Shown: positions 1 to 6,545 of the stretch, piece by piece
Numbering within the stretch: the stretch's first letter is position 1
How the letters are laid out: every line of letters starts with the position of its first letter
Origin: an uncultured Christensenellaceae bacterium
GTDB lineage: Bacteria; Bacillota; Clostridia; Christensenellales; UBA3700
Assembly: GCA_902373595.1 (NCBI GenBank)
Contig: CABKMX010000060.1
Span: 1 to 6,545 of the forward strand
Length of the DNA: 6,545 nucleotides
Reading direction: 5' to 3'
The notes under the pieces: generated by a model
Seen by the model: the letters and a program-made list of their open reading frames with translations, nothing else
Told to the model about the DNA's origin: nothing
The model's database searches: none
Made by a program: the position numbers and the translations under genes

Positions 1-717
1 TCTCAAGACAGCTATTTGACAAAGTCGTGCAACGAAGAAACGGGAGATATATACTTCGCTACATACGGGAACGCTACATTTAACAATTTGTCGGTGAGTC
101 TTGAAGGTGTGAACAAGTTGAATACAGAAGGATACCTAATTCCGATACCCGGCAATTTCAAATTGAGAATCGCTAGCGGAAACGTCATGATCCCCGACGA
201 TGTAAAAATCAAATTGCTGCCCGGATCGAGCTTAACGATCGATAAAGGATCCGTACTCACTGTCGAGGGTGCGCTGTATGCGTTTGGTCAGGACAACGCC
301 GATTATCCGGACGGAATGACCGAATATAGAGACGGGCAGAGATACTCATATCCGCATGCCTCTTTCGGAAGCATGCATAGAGGAAGTAAAAAGCCTACGC
401 CATCGTTCAAAAATACAGACAACGTAATCATAAAAGTCGCAGGCGAGATTGTTATACAAAAGTCGGACAGCTTAATAAAAAAAGATTGCATTCTCGGAGC
501 GGTTTTGTATGGCGATGATGGCGGCAAGATTACGATAGCCGACGACGTAGAACTATCTGATGAAATCAAAGAAAACGATTCCGTCGGCTCAAGTGCCGGT
601 TCGTATAAGGTTACTTTGACCGCAAAACTCGCCGATCTGCAAGCCGACGGCAGCTATGTCACAAAAGACGTGACCGCCGGCAAGACCTACACCTGCACCG
701 GAGGAGTTTGGGTATGA
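1..717 (+). CDS. C-terminal part of a beta-solenoid-like surface protein (5' end outside window)
   Basis: The frame is open from base 1 (TCT CAA GAC...) to TGA at 715-717, giving 238 residues with no stop. A TTG at 16 is possible as a start but has no ribosome binding site and no signal sequence follows it, so I read this as the 3' end of a longer gene. Residues about 61-95 (ending GSSLTIDKGSVLTVEGAL) and 141-180 have the alternating hydrophobic, Gly/Asn-turn pattern of parallel beta-helix coils seen in bacterial surface proteins. Residues 97-137 form a polar Tyr/Gly-rich insertion, and the last residues (TAGKTYTCTGGVWV) form a distinct tail. No sortase motif or membrane anchor is visible in this part. 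GC content is about 42-47% until near 600, then 52-57% to the stop, approaching that of the genes downstream. The stop overlaps the ATPase start by 4 bases, so it belongs to the transporter operon. Extracellular location is inferred; the molecular role is unknown. Confidence 0.75.
   Translation, partial: SQDSYLTKSCNEETGDIYFATYGNATFNNLSVSLEGVNKLNTEGYLIPIPGNFKLRIASGNVMIPDDVKIKLLPGSSLTIDKGSVLTVEGALYAFGQDNADYPDGMTEYRDGQRYSYPHASFGSMHRGSKKPTPSFKNTDNVIIKVAGEIVIQKSDSLIKKDCILGAVLYGDDGGKITIADDVELSDEIKENDSVGSSAGSYKVTLTAKLADLQADGSYVTKDVTAGKTYTCTGGVWV
700..706 (+). promoter_or_regulatory. Ribosome binding site fixing the ATPase start
   Basis: GGAGGAG lies inside the end of the upstream gene, 7 bases before ATG 714. 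The alternative in-frame TTG at 708 would sit directly against this site and is therefore unlikely to be the start. The ATG overlaps the upstream TGA (ATGA, 714-717), an arrangement typical of translational coupling. Confidence 0.8.
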
Positions 718-1445
718 GTGAGGTCGTAAAGGTCGAGGGACTGTTCAAGCGATACGGCAAGCACGCCCCGTGGGCGGTCGAGGACGTGTCCTTTTCGGTG
801 GGAGAGGGCGAGATCGTCGGCTTGCTCGGGCACAACGGCGCCGGCAAGAGCACGACGCTGCGATGCCTCGAGGGGATGATCCCGTTCGACAAGGGCAGCG
901 TGTCCATTTGCGGCCGCGATATCGTCCGCGAACCCGTCAAGGCAAAGGCTAATATGGGCTTCGTCACCGACGACCACGCCGTCTTTGTCAAGATGACAGG
1001 CGTGCAATATCTCGACTTTATGGCGGACATCTACAAGGTGCCCGTCGACGTGCGCGCTGCCAGGATGAAAGAGCTCGAAGAGGTGTTCGCGCTGGGCGAC
1101 AGCGTCCAAAACCTCATCGCGTCCTATTCGCACGGCATGCGCCAAAAGATCTGCATGATGGGCTCGCTGATCCATCGTCCCAAATTGTGGGTGCTCGACG
1201 AGCCCATGACAGGGCTTGATCCGCGCACGATGAAGGCGGTCAAGGACTTTATGGTGCAATACGCAAAAGAGGGCAACGGCATCTTGTTCTCGTCCCACTC
1301 GCTCGACACCGTCGCAAAACTTTGCGACCGCGTCGTGCTGATACGCAAGGGCAAACAAGTGTCCTCGCTCAACGTGCGCGAGATCGCCGCAAAAAATCCC
1401 GATTTCGATTTCGAGGAGTATTTCCTGAGCCATGAAAGCGACTGA
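714..1445 (+). CDS. ABC transporter ATP-binding protein
   Basis: This 243-residue protein is the nucleotide-binding subunit of an ABC transporter, expected at the cytoplasmic face bound to the permease encoded next. Visible motifs in order: Walker A GHNGAGKST (39-47), ABC signature in the variant form YSHGMRQK (138-145), Walker B LWVLDEP (158-164) with catalytic Glu163, D-loop GLDP (167-170) and H-loop His195 in SSHS. At the Q-loop position the sequence reads MGFVTDD (81-87), with Asp where classical importers carry Gln; acidic or other substitutions here are common in ABC-2-type exporter ATPases. Length is normal for a single-domain ATPase with a short C-terminal tail. No substrate-binding protein of an importer is nearby, so an exporter or mechanotransmission type is favoured. 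Its end overlaps the permease start by 14 bases. Assignment as an ABC ATPase is secure; the substrate is unknown. Confidence 0.96.
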   Translation: MSEVVKVEGLFKRYGKHAPWAVEDVSFSVGEGEIVGLLGHNGAGKSTTLRCLEGMIPFDKGSVSICGRDIVREPVKAKANMGFVTDDHAVFVKMTGVQYLDFMADIYKVPVDVRAARMKELEEVFALGDSVQNLIASYSHGMRQKICMMGSLIHRPKLWVLDEPMTGLDPRTMKAVKDFMVQYAKEGNGILFSSHSLDTVAKLCDRVVLIRKGKQVSSLNVREIAAKNPDFDFEEYFLSHESD

Positions 1446-3126
1446 CAGACCCGATCCCAAGGTGCTCGGCGCGCTGTTGCGCAAACAGCGGCAGGAAGGC
1501 TCCGCGTCCTTTGCCAAGGGCAATTTCAACGTCGTCGGCTTTGCGGTCAGAGGACTGCTCACCGCCGCGCTGGTCGCGGTGTTCATAGTCTTTTTCGGCG
1601 ACTATGTCGAGATCTATCTCGGCGTAGAGACCGCCGGCGCGCCCGACCCCGATTCGCGGCTTTTCGAGTTGTTGACGATCGTCTATTCGGCGGTCGCGCT
1701 GCTCACCGTTCTCAGCGCGGTCGTGCGCATAAACCGCGCGCTGTTCGAGTCGGACGACATGCGCGTCATCTCCGCGCTGCCCGTCGGCGCAAACACCGTC
1801 TATGTCTCCAAACTCATAGGCATTTTCGGCTATCAGACGATCGTCAGCACGATCTGCGTGCTGACCGTCAACGGCACGATTGCCGCGCACGCCGACGTCG
1901 GCGGAATGTTTTGGCTCGTCACCGTGCTGACGTGCCTGCTTTTGCCCCTGCTTTCGGTCGGTATCGCGTCCGTGCTGGCGCTGCCGCTGCATGGCGTCAA
2001 GACGCTGCTCAGGGACAGATTCGTGCTGACCTTTGTCGTCATCACCATCGTCACCGCGGCTGTGCTCGCCGCCTATGCGTACTTGCTCAAACTCGTCGAG
2101 AGCATGCTGCTCGGCGAGGAATTGCGCTACTTTTTCAACGAGAGCGTGATGAACACGATCGCCGCCGCCGCGGCGTGGCTGTACCCTGCCAACCTGCTTG
2201 CCAATTTGCTTGTCGGCAGAGAAGCGCTGAACTCGGCGCTGATCATCGTCGCGATCCTCGTCGTCTGCCTTGCGGTCTGCTTGGTCTGCATACGCTTCAT
2301 CCTGACGCGCGCGCTCAAAGCCCGCATCTCGTCGGGGAGGGCGCGCAGTCTGTCCAAGCGTCCCCAAAAGCGCATGCATTCGCCTATCGCCGCGCTGATC
2401 AAAAAGGAATTCGTGATGATCTTCCGCACGCCCGACTATATGTTTTCCTACTTTTCGGTCGCGCTGGTCGTCCCGCTCTTGGTCTATTTTTGCATGTCGA
2501 TCGGCTCGTCTTTGGTCACAAAGCTGATCGGCGTGTCGTGCAATGTCGAACTCGCGCTGTTTTTGTCGTTGATGTTCGGTTCGCTCGCAAACGTCTTTTG
2601 TACGACCAACATCAGCCGCGACGGCATGATGTTCTATTCGGTCAAGGCGATGCCCGTCGGCTTCCGCGCGGTCGTGTTCTCAAAGGTCATATTGTGCCTT
2701 TTGGTCGCCGCGCTGTCCCAATTGATGTCCGCGATTCTGCTGTGCGCGACGGGGTGCATAGGCGTGCTCGACGCGCTGTTCGTGCTGTTCGTCGCGGCGA
2801 TGTTCGCGATGTCGCAAATTTGCTTCGCGACGCGCGTCGACTTCGACCACGCCAAGTTTTCGCAAGAGCCGGACGGCGAGATCAAAGAGCAGAGCAACAC
2901 CGCAGGGCTTGTCGTCGTCGCAGGTATGCTGACCGCGTTCGCGGTCGGCGGCTCCGTCGTCGCTATCCGCATGGTGCTGACGCTGAGAGGGTTTGCCGCC
3001 ACTTGGGGCTTTTTGACCTATCTCATCACCGGGCTTCTCGCCGTCGTCGCAGTCGTCGTCGGCTGGCTCGTGCTCGTCTTGAGGCTCAAAGAGCGGTACT
3101 ACCGCTTTGAAGGGGGTGCGCTGTGA
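1432..3126 (+). CDS. ABC transporter permease, large polytopic (putative ABC exporter family)
   Basis: This 564-residue integral membrane protein should form the translocation channel for the ATPase just upstream. Hydrophobic segments are visible near residues 35-56, 79-97, 130-150, 159-185, 197-220, 241-290 (probably two), 337-357, 372-390, 414-437, 441-464, 491-512 and 526-550, so about 12-13 spans in two halves. Between the halves lies a basic stretch (293-326, many Arg/Lys) that looks cytosolic. A motif recurs in each half: ALPVGANTVYVSKLI (115-129) and AMPVGFRAVVFSKVI (406-420). Each copy follows an acidic or Ser/Arg/Asp segment (ESDDM, SRDGM), as I know from large bacterial ABC-2-like 'putative ABC exporter' permeases of about 550 residues; the family name is from memory and not searched. 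The ATG at 1432 is preceded by GAGGAG at 1413-1418 with a rather long 13-base gap. An in-frame GTG at 1462 has no better site. It overlaps the ATPase by 14 bases and the next gene by 4. Confidence 0.9.
   Translation: MKATDRPDPKVLGALLRKQRQEGSASFAKGNFNVVGFAVRGLLTAALVAVFIVFFGDYVEIYLGVETAGAPDPDSRLFELLTIVYSAVALLTVLSAVVRINRALFESDDMRVISALPVGANTVYVSKLIGIFGYQTIVSTICVLTVNGTIAAHADVGGMFWLVTVLTCLLLPLLSVGIASVLALPLHGVKTLLRDRFVLTFVVITIVTAAVLAAYAYLLKLVESMLLGEELRYFFNESVMNTIAAAAAWLYPANLLANLLVGREALNSALIIVAILVVCLAVCLVCIRFILTRALKARISSGRARSLSKRPQKRMHSPIAALIKKEFVMIFRTPDYMFSYFSVALVVPLLVYFCMSIGSSLVTKLIGVSCNVELALFLSLMFGSLANVFCTTNISRDGMMFYSVKAMPVGFRAVVFSKVILCLLVAALSQLMSAILLCATGCIGVLDALFVLFVAAMFAMSQICFATRVDFDHAKFSQEPDGEIKEQSNTAGLVVVAGMLTAFAVGGSVVAIRMVLTLRGFAATWGFLTYLITGLLAVVAVVVGWLVLVLRLKERYYRFEGGAL
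3111..3117 (+). promoter_or_regulatory. Ribosome binding site supporting a GTG start
   Basis: AGGGGGT lies in the last codons of the permease gene. Its last G is 6 bases from GTG 3123. That GTG overlaps the permease stop (GTGA, 3123-3126). The next in-frame ATG, at 3147, falls inside the signal-sequence hydrophobic core and has no purine-rich site, so GTG 3123 is the better start. Confidence 0.75.
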
Positions 3127-6100
3127 GAAAGACGGTTGTCATATTGATGTTGGTGCTGCCGCTGCTGTTCGTGTTCGCGGTGTTCTCGTCAGGTCAAACG
3201 GCGAGCCTTGGCGTCGACATCGCGGCAAATGGGATCGAGATCCTCAACGCGCCCGAAGGCGGAGTGCTCGCGATCGACATCGCCGACTTTGACGGCTTTG
3301 CGATCGACGCGCGCGTGTCGCCCGAAAACGCGACCGACAAGGGCGTGACCTATCGCGTAGAACAGGTCGAGGGCGCACAGCTCGCCGACGTCAGAGTGGA
3401 CAAAGAGGGCAATGTCGCGGCGTATACCGCAGGCTCCGCGCGAGTCGTCGCGATCACCGACGACGGCGGCTATACCGACAGCTTCGTCGTCGCGGTCTCG
3501 TCGTCCAAGCCGTACGATTTTGACATCACGCTGTCCGACGCGGACGGCAACAATATGCTCGTCGAGAGCGACGGCGTCTTGTCCGCCGCGGTGGAGTCGG
3601 GCAGATACGACTACCGCACGTCGACCGTTCCGGCAGGCTTTGCCGAGGCGCAAGTAGAGGTGGTCGAGGGCTTTGCCGAATTGAAGGCTAACACCGCGCT
3701 GTTCCCCTTCGAGGGGGTGACAAAGCTGCGCTTCACCGTCAAGGGCGGAGCGTTCGGCGACATCGTCCGCGACGTCGAGGTCGCGACGAGCGTGCCCGAA
3801 ACCGTGTCCGGCATCGTCGTCAACGGCGTCGCCGAGGCGGCTCTCGCAATCGAAAAGGGCGGCAACAAAGCCTATTTCTTCGTCGCCGCCAATGACGAGA
3901 TCGAGGTCAAAAGTCAATACATATCCTCAAAAACCATCACCCGTGTCCAAGGCGCGGGCGAGCATTGCTACCGCGTCGACCTCACTTTGAGCGAGGACAG
4001 ACCCGACGAATTCGACATTGAGATCGCCGGCGGCGGCGAGAGCGTCGACGTGTCGGTCACAAGCGCGGAGTTCGCGTTCTCGGTCACGTCGACCCTGCCC
4101 GTACAGGGCGCGGACGCGGTCATCTTGACGGGCAGCGAAGTCACGTTCTTTGCTGTCCCGTCCGTCATCGCCGACGGCGTCGAATATGAGTGGCGCGTCG
4201 AGGACGCGACGTCGGACGACATCACCATCACTTCGCACGGCGACAGCTGTACGATCGGCGCAAGCGGCGCGGCTTCGTTCAAACTCGTCGTCACGCCCAT
4301 GCGCGGCGGCTATCCGATGGACGTGTTCCCGGTCGAGATCGCCGTCACCGCGATCGACGAGGTCACCTCGGTGCAGATCGCCAATAAGACAGATCTGGGG
4401 CTTTTGCGCGAACTCGCGGTGCCCGGCAAGGCATACGCGGACGGCAAACTCGTATCCAACGCGCTCGCGCTCGACGTGCGCACCTTCCTCGGCGCGACCG
4501 CGATCGAAGCGGCGGGAGAGTTGGAGTTCACCCTATCCGACCCCGCGCTCGCGTCCCTCGCCATAGACGGCGACGACATCTCACTCGTGCCTCTCGGCAA
4601 CGGCTATGTCACCGTCACCGCCGAGTGGAAGGGCAACGGCGCGTTCGGCAGGCAGGTCCGCTCGTCTTTGACCGTACGCGTCGCCGCGGACGCGGTCGGC
4701 TGTTCGACCTCTCAAGAGGTGTTCAAGGCAGCAGACGCAGGGCTTGCGATCGTCCTCGAGGACGACATCATGCTGGGCGAAGAGTACGGCGGCAACATCG
4801 AAGCGATGCGCGCGCGCCTCGGCACGACAAAGTCCACCTACAACACCGAATTCTATTCCAACCTCGGCAACGAGGACGCGGCGAACGTGTCCTTTGTGCT
4901 CGAGCTCAAAAACGACCTCTACGGCAACGGACATACACTCAACGCCCAGCCTTTCACCACTGCAAAGGACGGCTCCGGAGTGCCGCTGCTGTTCAAGGGA
5001 CCGCTCTATTTCGTCCGCCTCGGCGAGATCGCTTCCGTCGCGGGGCAGGACAACATCGCCTTCCTCGTCCGCACCGACGGGGTGGAGATCTCCAACGCGA
5101 CGCTGCTCGGCTGCGGCGACGACTTGCTCGAAGAGGACGGGCAGTACAAACTCGAAAAACTCAACAACGTCGGCACCGTGCTCGACATCAACGCCGACTG
5201 CACGCTGAGCGGCTGCCGCGTCCGCAACGGGCGCACCGTCGTGCGCGTCTACGGCGGCAACACCTCGGGCGACGACTATATGCGCGACACCCTCGACGGC
5301 TCGTCGATCGCGGACAGGGACAGGGCGATCGTCACCATCGACAGATGTCTGATCTCGCAGGGCAGAGAGTTCCTCGTCAAGCTGGGCGTCAACCGCGCGC
5401 TCGCCTCCGACATGCGCTCCTCCGCCGAGCCCGACCTCGTCGACGCCGCCGGCAAGCCCTATCCGACAATGAACGACAGCCTGTGGCAAGATGAGTATTT
5501 CTACGACCGCTATGTGATGAGCGACCTCACTTTGCGCGACAGCGTGCTCGAGACGAGCGGACTCTTCTCGATCGGCGTCGAGTCCAACTTTGCCGGAACG
5601 GTGCTCGCCGCAAATTCCGCCGAGAGCGGCATCGAGTTCGACGGCTGGCCCGGGACGGGCGGCACGTCGTTCGCAAGCGTGCTCCGCCTCGAGGGCGACG
5701 CGCGTATGTACGACTGGAAGGGGCTCGATCTCATCGACAGCTCGACATTGATCGACTCCAACGGCGTGGACGGCAGGTTCAGCCTCGATCTCGGCGGAAT
5801 GCTCCGCTTCGCCGCCGCATATGCGCCCGACAAGTACGGCGACATCATCCAAAACACCGCGGACGGCGACTTCGTCCACGGCGGGATCGCGCTCTACGGC
5901 GGCGGCAAAAACTACGCCCAAGTCGTCACCGACGGGCTCGACGAGAGTCTTTGCGACTTCAAGCAATACCGCGTCAATATCTCCATTTTGGCGGAGTCGG
6001 ACGACGACGTCATGATCGACCAGGGCGGATTTTTGCCCCTCGCCGCCGGCTCGCAGGATTTCCGATTCTTCATGTATTCCAAAGATAGCGCGAACAGCCG

Positions 6101-6164
6101 CGACAAACAGCTCGCCGACGCGGCAAACGGCACCAAGTACGACGCGCTCTACGGCATAGGGTGA
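3123..6164 (+). CDS. Large exported protein: signal sequence, Ig-like modules, beta-helix-like C-terminal half
   Basis: This 1013-residue protein begins MRKTVVILMLVLPLLF and continues to about residue 22 as a typical signal sequence or N-terminal anchor; there is no Cys for lipoprotein attachment. Residues about 30-126 resemble a bacterial Ig-like (Big-type) module, with a phrase like VSPENATDKGVTYRV (65-79) and a GNVAAYTAGSARVVA strand pair. Further beta-sandwich-like segments are suggested around 228-320, 321-410 and 414-520. From about 540 the pattern becomes that of a right-handed parallel beta-helix: LKNDLYGNGHTLNAQPF (595-611), GVEISNATLLGC (653-664), TLSGCRVRNGRTVVRVYGG (694-712), IVTIDRCLISQGREFLVKL (736-754) and LTLRDSVLETSGLF (802-815). 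Domain names are by eye. No LPXTG motif, SLH domain or C-terminal membrane span is seen. The protein is acidic and has eight Cys (282, 376, 527, 664, 693, 698, 742, 944). No catalytic signature of pectate lyases is evident. Its start is coupled to the permease, implying that it works with the transporter at the cell surface. Confidence 0.88.
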   Translation: MRKTVVILMLVLPLLFVFAVFSSGQTASLGVDIAANGIEILNAPEGGVLAIDIADFDGFAIDARVSPENATDKGVTYRVEQVEGAQLADVRVDKEGNVAAYTAGSARVVAITDDGGYTDSFVVAVSSSKPYDFDITLSDADGNNMLVESDGVLSAAVESGRYDYRTSTVPAGFAEAQVEVVEGFAELKANTALFPFEGVTKLRFTVKGGAFGDIVRDVEVATSVPETVSGIVVNGVAEAALAIEKGGNKAYFFVAANDEIEVKSQYISSKTITRVQGAGEHCYRVDLTLSEDRPDEFDIEIAGGGESVDVSVTSAEFAFSVTSTLPVQGADAVILTGSEVTFFAVPSVIADGVEYEWRVEDATSDDITITSHGDSCTIGASGAASFKLVVTPMRGGYPMDVFPVEIAVTAIDEVTSVQIANKTDLGLLRELAVPGKAYADGKLVSNALALDVRTFLGATAIEAAGELEFTLSDPALASLAIDGDDISLVPLGNGYVTVTAEWKGNGAFGRQVRSSLTVRVAADAVGCSTSQEVFKAADAGLAIVLEDDIMLGEEYGGNIEAMRARLGTTKSTYNTEFYSNLGNEDAANVSFVLELKNDLYGNGHTLNAQPFTTAKDGSGVPLLFKGPLYFVRLGEIASVAGQDNIAFLVRTDGVEISNATLLGCGDDLLEEDGQYKLEKLNNVGTVLDINADCTLSGCRVRNGRTVVRVYGGNTSGDDYMRDTLDGSSIADRDRAIVTIDRCLISQGREFLVKLGVNRALASDMRSSAEPDLVDAAGKPYPTMNDSLWQDEYFYDRYVMSDLTLRDSVLETSGLFSIGVESNFAGTVLAANSAESGIEFDGWPGTGGTSFASVLRLEGDARMYDWKGLDLIDSSTLIDSNGVDGRFSLDLGGMLRFAAAYAPDKYGDIIQNTADGDFVHGGIALYGGGKNYAQVVTDGLDESLCDFKQYRVNISILAESDDDVMIDQGGFLPLAAGSQDFRFFMYSKDSANSRDKQLADAANGTKYDALYGIG

Positions 6165-6176
6165 TAACGGACAAAC

Positions 6177-6208
6177 AAAAGAAGTCGGCTTTGACCGGCT
6201 TCTTTTTT
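6177..6208 (+). terminator. Rho-independent terminator of the transporter operon
   Basis: A 12-base-pair stem pairs AAAAGAAGTCGG (6177-6188) with CCGGCTTCTTTT (6195-6206), with one G-U wobble, around a 6-base loop CTTTGA. A run of six T (6203-6208) follows the CTTC of the 3' arm. It starts 12 bases after the TGA of the exoprotein gene. Because the 5' arm begins with an A run (AAAA, preceded by ACAAAC), the same hairpin read on the minus strand ends in a moderate T-rich run, so it may also stop the convergent gene that ends at 6227. Confidence 0.93.
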
Positions 6209-6226
6209 ATGCGACAATAATACCTT

Positions 6227-6545
6227 TTATAATGCTTTGATTTCCTTAAAAAGTTTTTTATTCTGTTTACGCGACCATTGTCCGAATTTCTCATTATAAC
6301 TCGTGTAGAGACATTTCTTTGTATAGAACGGATAATGTTTACACGATGTCTTGAATCTTTTTAATAAGGTTAAATAGACAACTTTATCATTGATTATTAA
6401 ATCGTGGCAATTTTTGCGCCATGCTTGTTTTGTTTGCCATCCACTATATAAGTCATTCAATTCAGGGACGATGAAACTGATAATACCGCCGATTCCGACT
6501 GCCTCTAAATCAGTATGCTTCTTTGCCGGGTACTCACAGATTAAA
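6227..6545 (-). CDS. C-terminal part of an unknown AT-rich gene (5' end outside window)
   Basis: On the minus strand the frame ending at TAA (complement of 6227-6229) stays open to the right edge, giving about 105 residues. An internal TTG at 6458-6460 could be read as a start, but the frame continues upstream with plausible protein (CEYPAKKHTDLEAVGIGGI near the edge), so I take the gene as truncated by the window. I do not recognise a family. The visible part is basic and rich in Lys, Tyr and Trp, with a short hydrophobic stretch GIGGIISFIV, then a Lys/Arg/aromatic tail with Cys at three scattered positions (NCHD, SCKH, KCLY). No helix-turn-helix, transposase or membrane segment is clear. 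GC is about 25-35%, against roughly 63-68% in the facing operon, and it converges on the operon with the terminator between them. A short spurious ORF cannot be fully excluded. Confidence 0.6.
   Translation of the reverse strand, partial: LICEYPAKKHTDLEAVGIGGIISFIVPELNDLYSGWQTKQAWRKNCHDLIINDKVVYLTLLKRFKTSCKHYPFYTKKCLYTSYNEKFGQWSRKQNKKLFKEIKAL

Noticed and set aside
16..717. TTG at 16 as the true start of the first gene
   Set aside because: No Shine-Dalgarno sequence precedes it within the window, the frame is open back to base 1, and no signal sequence follows although the protein looks extracellular.
687..1586. 299-residue minus-strand open frame opposite the ATPase gene
   Set aside because: The opposite strand encodes a complete ABC ATPase with all motifs in order. 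The antisense product is His/Asp/Ala-rich without recognisable motifs and spans three sense genes.
1369..2379. 336-residue minus-strand frame and a 399-residue alternative plus frame (1911-3110) over the permease
   Set aside because: Both give Arg/Asp/Gln- or Arg/Ala-rich nonsense typical of shifted frames in high-GC DNA; the permease frame has clear membrane spans and start/stop coupling.
3200..5900. Frequent GATCG and GTCG words, considered as possible short DNA repeats
   Set aside because: They follow codon boundaries (Ile ATC or Val GTC before a G-starting codon) and show no regular spacing, so codon bias explains them. I also saw no CRISPR-like direct repeats and no tRNA or rRNA in the window.
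4581..5966. 461-residue minus-strand open frame opposite the exoprotein gene
   Set aside because: It is a shadow of GC-rich coding DNA with few antisense stops. The plus-strand frame has a signal sequence, coherent beta-strand patterns, a ribosome binding site and a terminator, while the antisense product is a low-complexity Val/Ala/Glu/Asp-rich sequence with no recognisable domain.
6228..6233. TATAAT on the plus strand resembling a -10 promoter box
   Set aside because: No acceptable -35 element lies 16-18 bases upstream (the area is the terminator T-run), no plus-strand gene follows, and such a hexamer is expected by chance in DNA this AT-rich.
6070..6294. 74-residue minus-strand frame across the terminator
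   Set aside because: It runs through the hairpin into the antisense of the exoprotein gene and overlaps the end of the more plausible minus-strand gene in another frame.

Overview
The window carries most of a tightly packed plus-strand operon. It encodes an ABC-type membrane transporter and two predicted cell-surface proteins, and it ends in a strong hairpin terminator. A convergent AT-rich gene enters from the right edge. Long bacterial-style ORFs, Shine-Dalgarno sequences inside upstream coding ends, start/stop overlaps and a U-tract terminator all point to a bacterium. The purine-rich Shine-Dalgarno use, the apparent absence of outer-membrane features and the Ig-like/beta-helix exoprotein style suggest an uncultured member of the Bacillota (Clostridia-like). 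This placement is inference only; there is no marker gene in the window.

Layout. Positions 1-717 hold the 3' part of a gene for a beta-solenoid-like, probably surface-exposed protein whose start lies left of the window. Its coding sequence is about 42-47% GC over most of its length and climbs past 50% only in the last ~120 bases. Positions 714-1445 encode an ABC ATPase with all nucleotide-binding motifs. Positions 1432-3126 encode a 564-residue polytopic permease with an internally repeated cytosolic-looking motif. Positions 3123-6164 encode a 1013-residue exported protein with a signal sequence, probable Ig-like modules and a C-terminal half that looks like a right-handed beta-helix. A rho-independent terminator at 6177-6208 closes the unit. 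From 6227 to the right edge a minus-strand gene of unknown function is open without a stop; it is only about 25-35% GC.

How the genes may work together. The four plus-strand genes overlap (4, 14 and 4 bases), which implies one transcript and coupled translation. The ATPase and permease should form one transporter. Its genetic tie to two dissimilar extracellular beta-rich proteins suggests a dedicated cell-envelope machine, for example one that exports, assembles or energises a surface structure. I do not recognise this exact four-gene arrangement as a named system. It is the best candidate here for something undescribed, but the function is not readable from the sequence.
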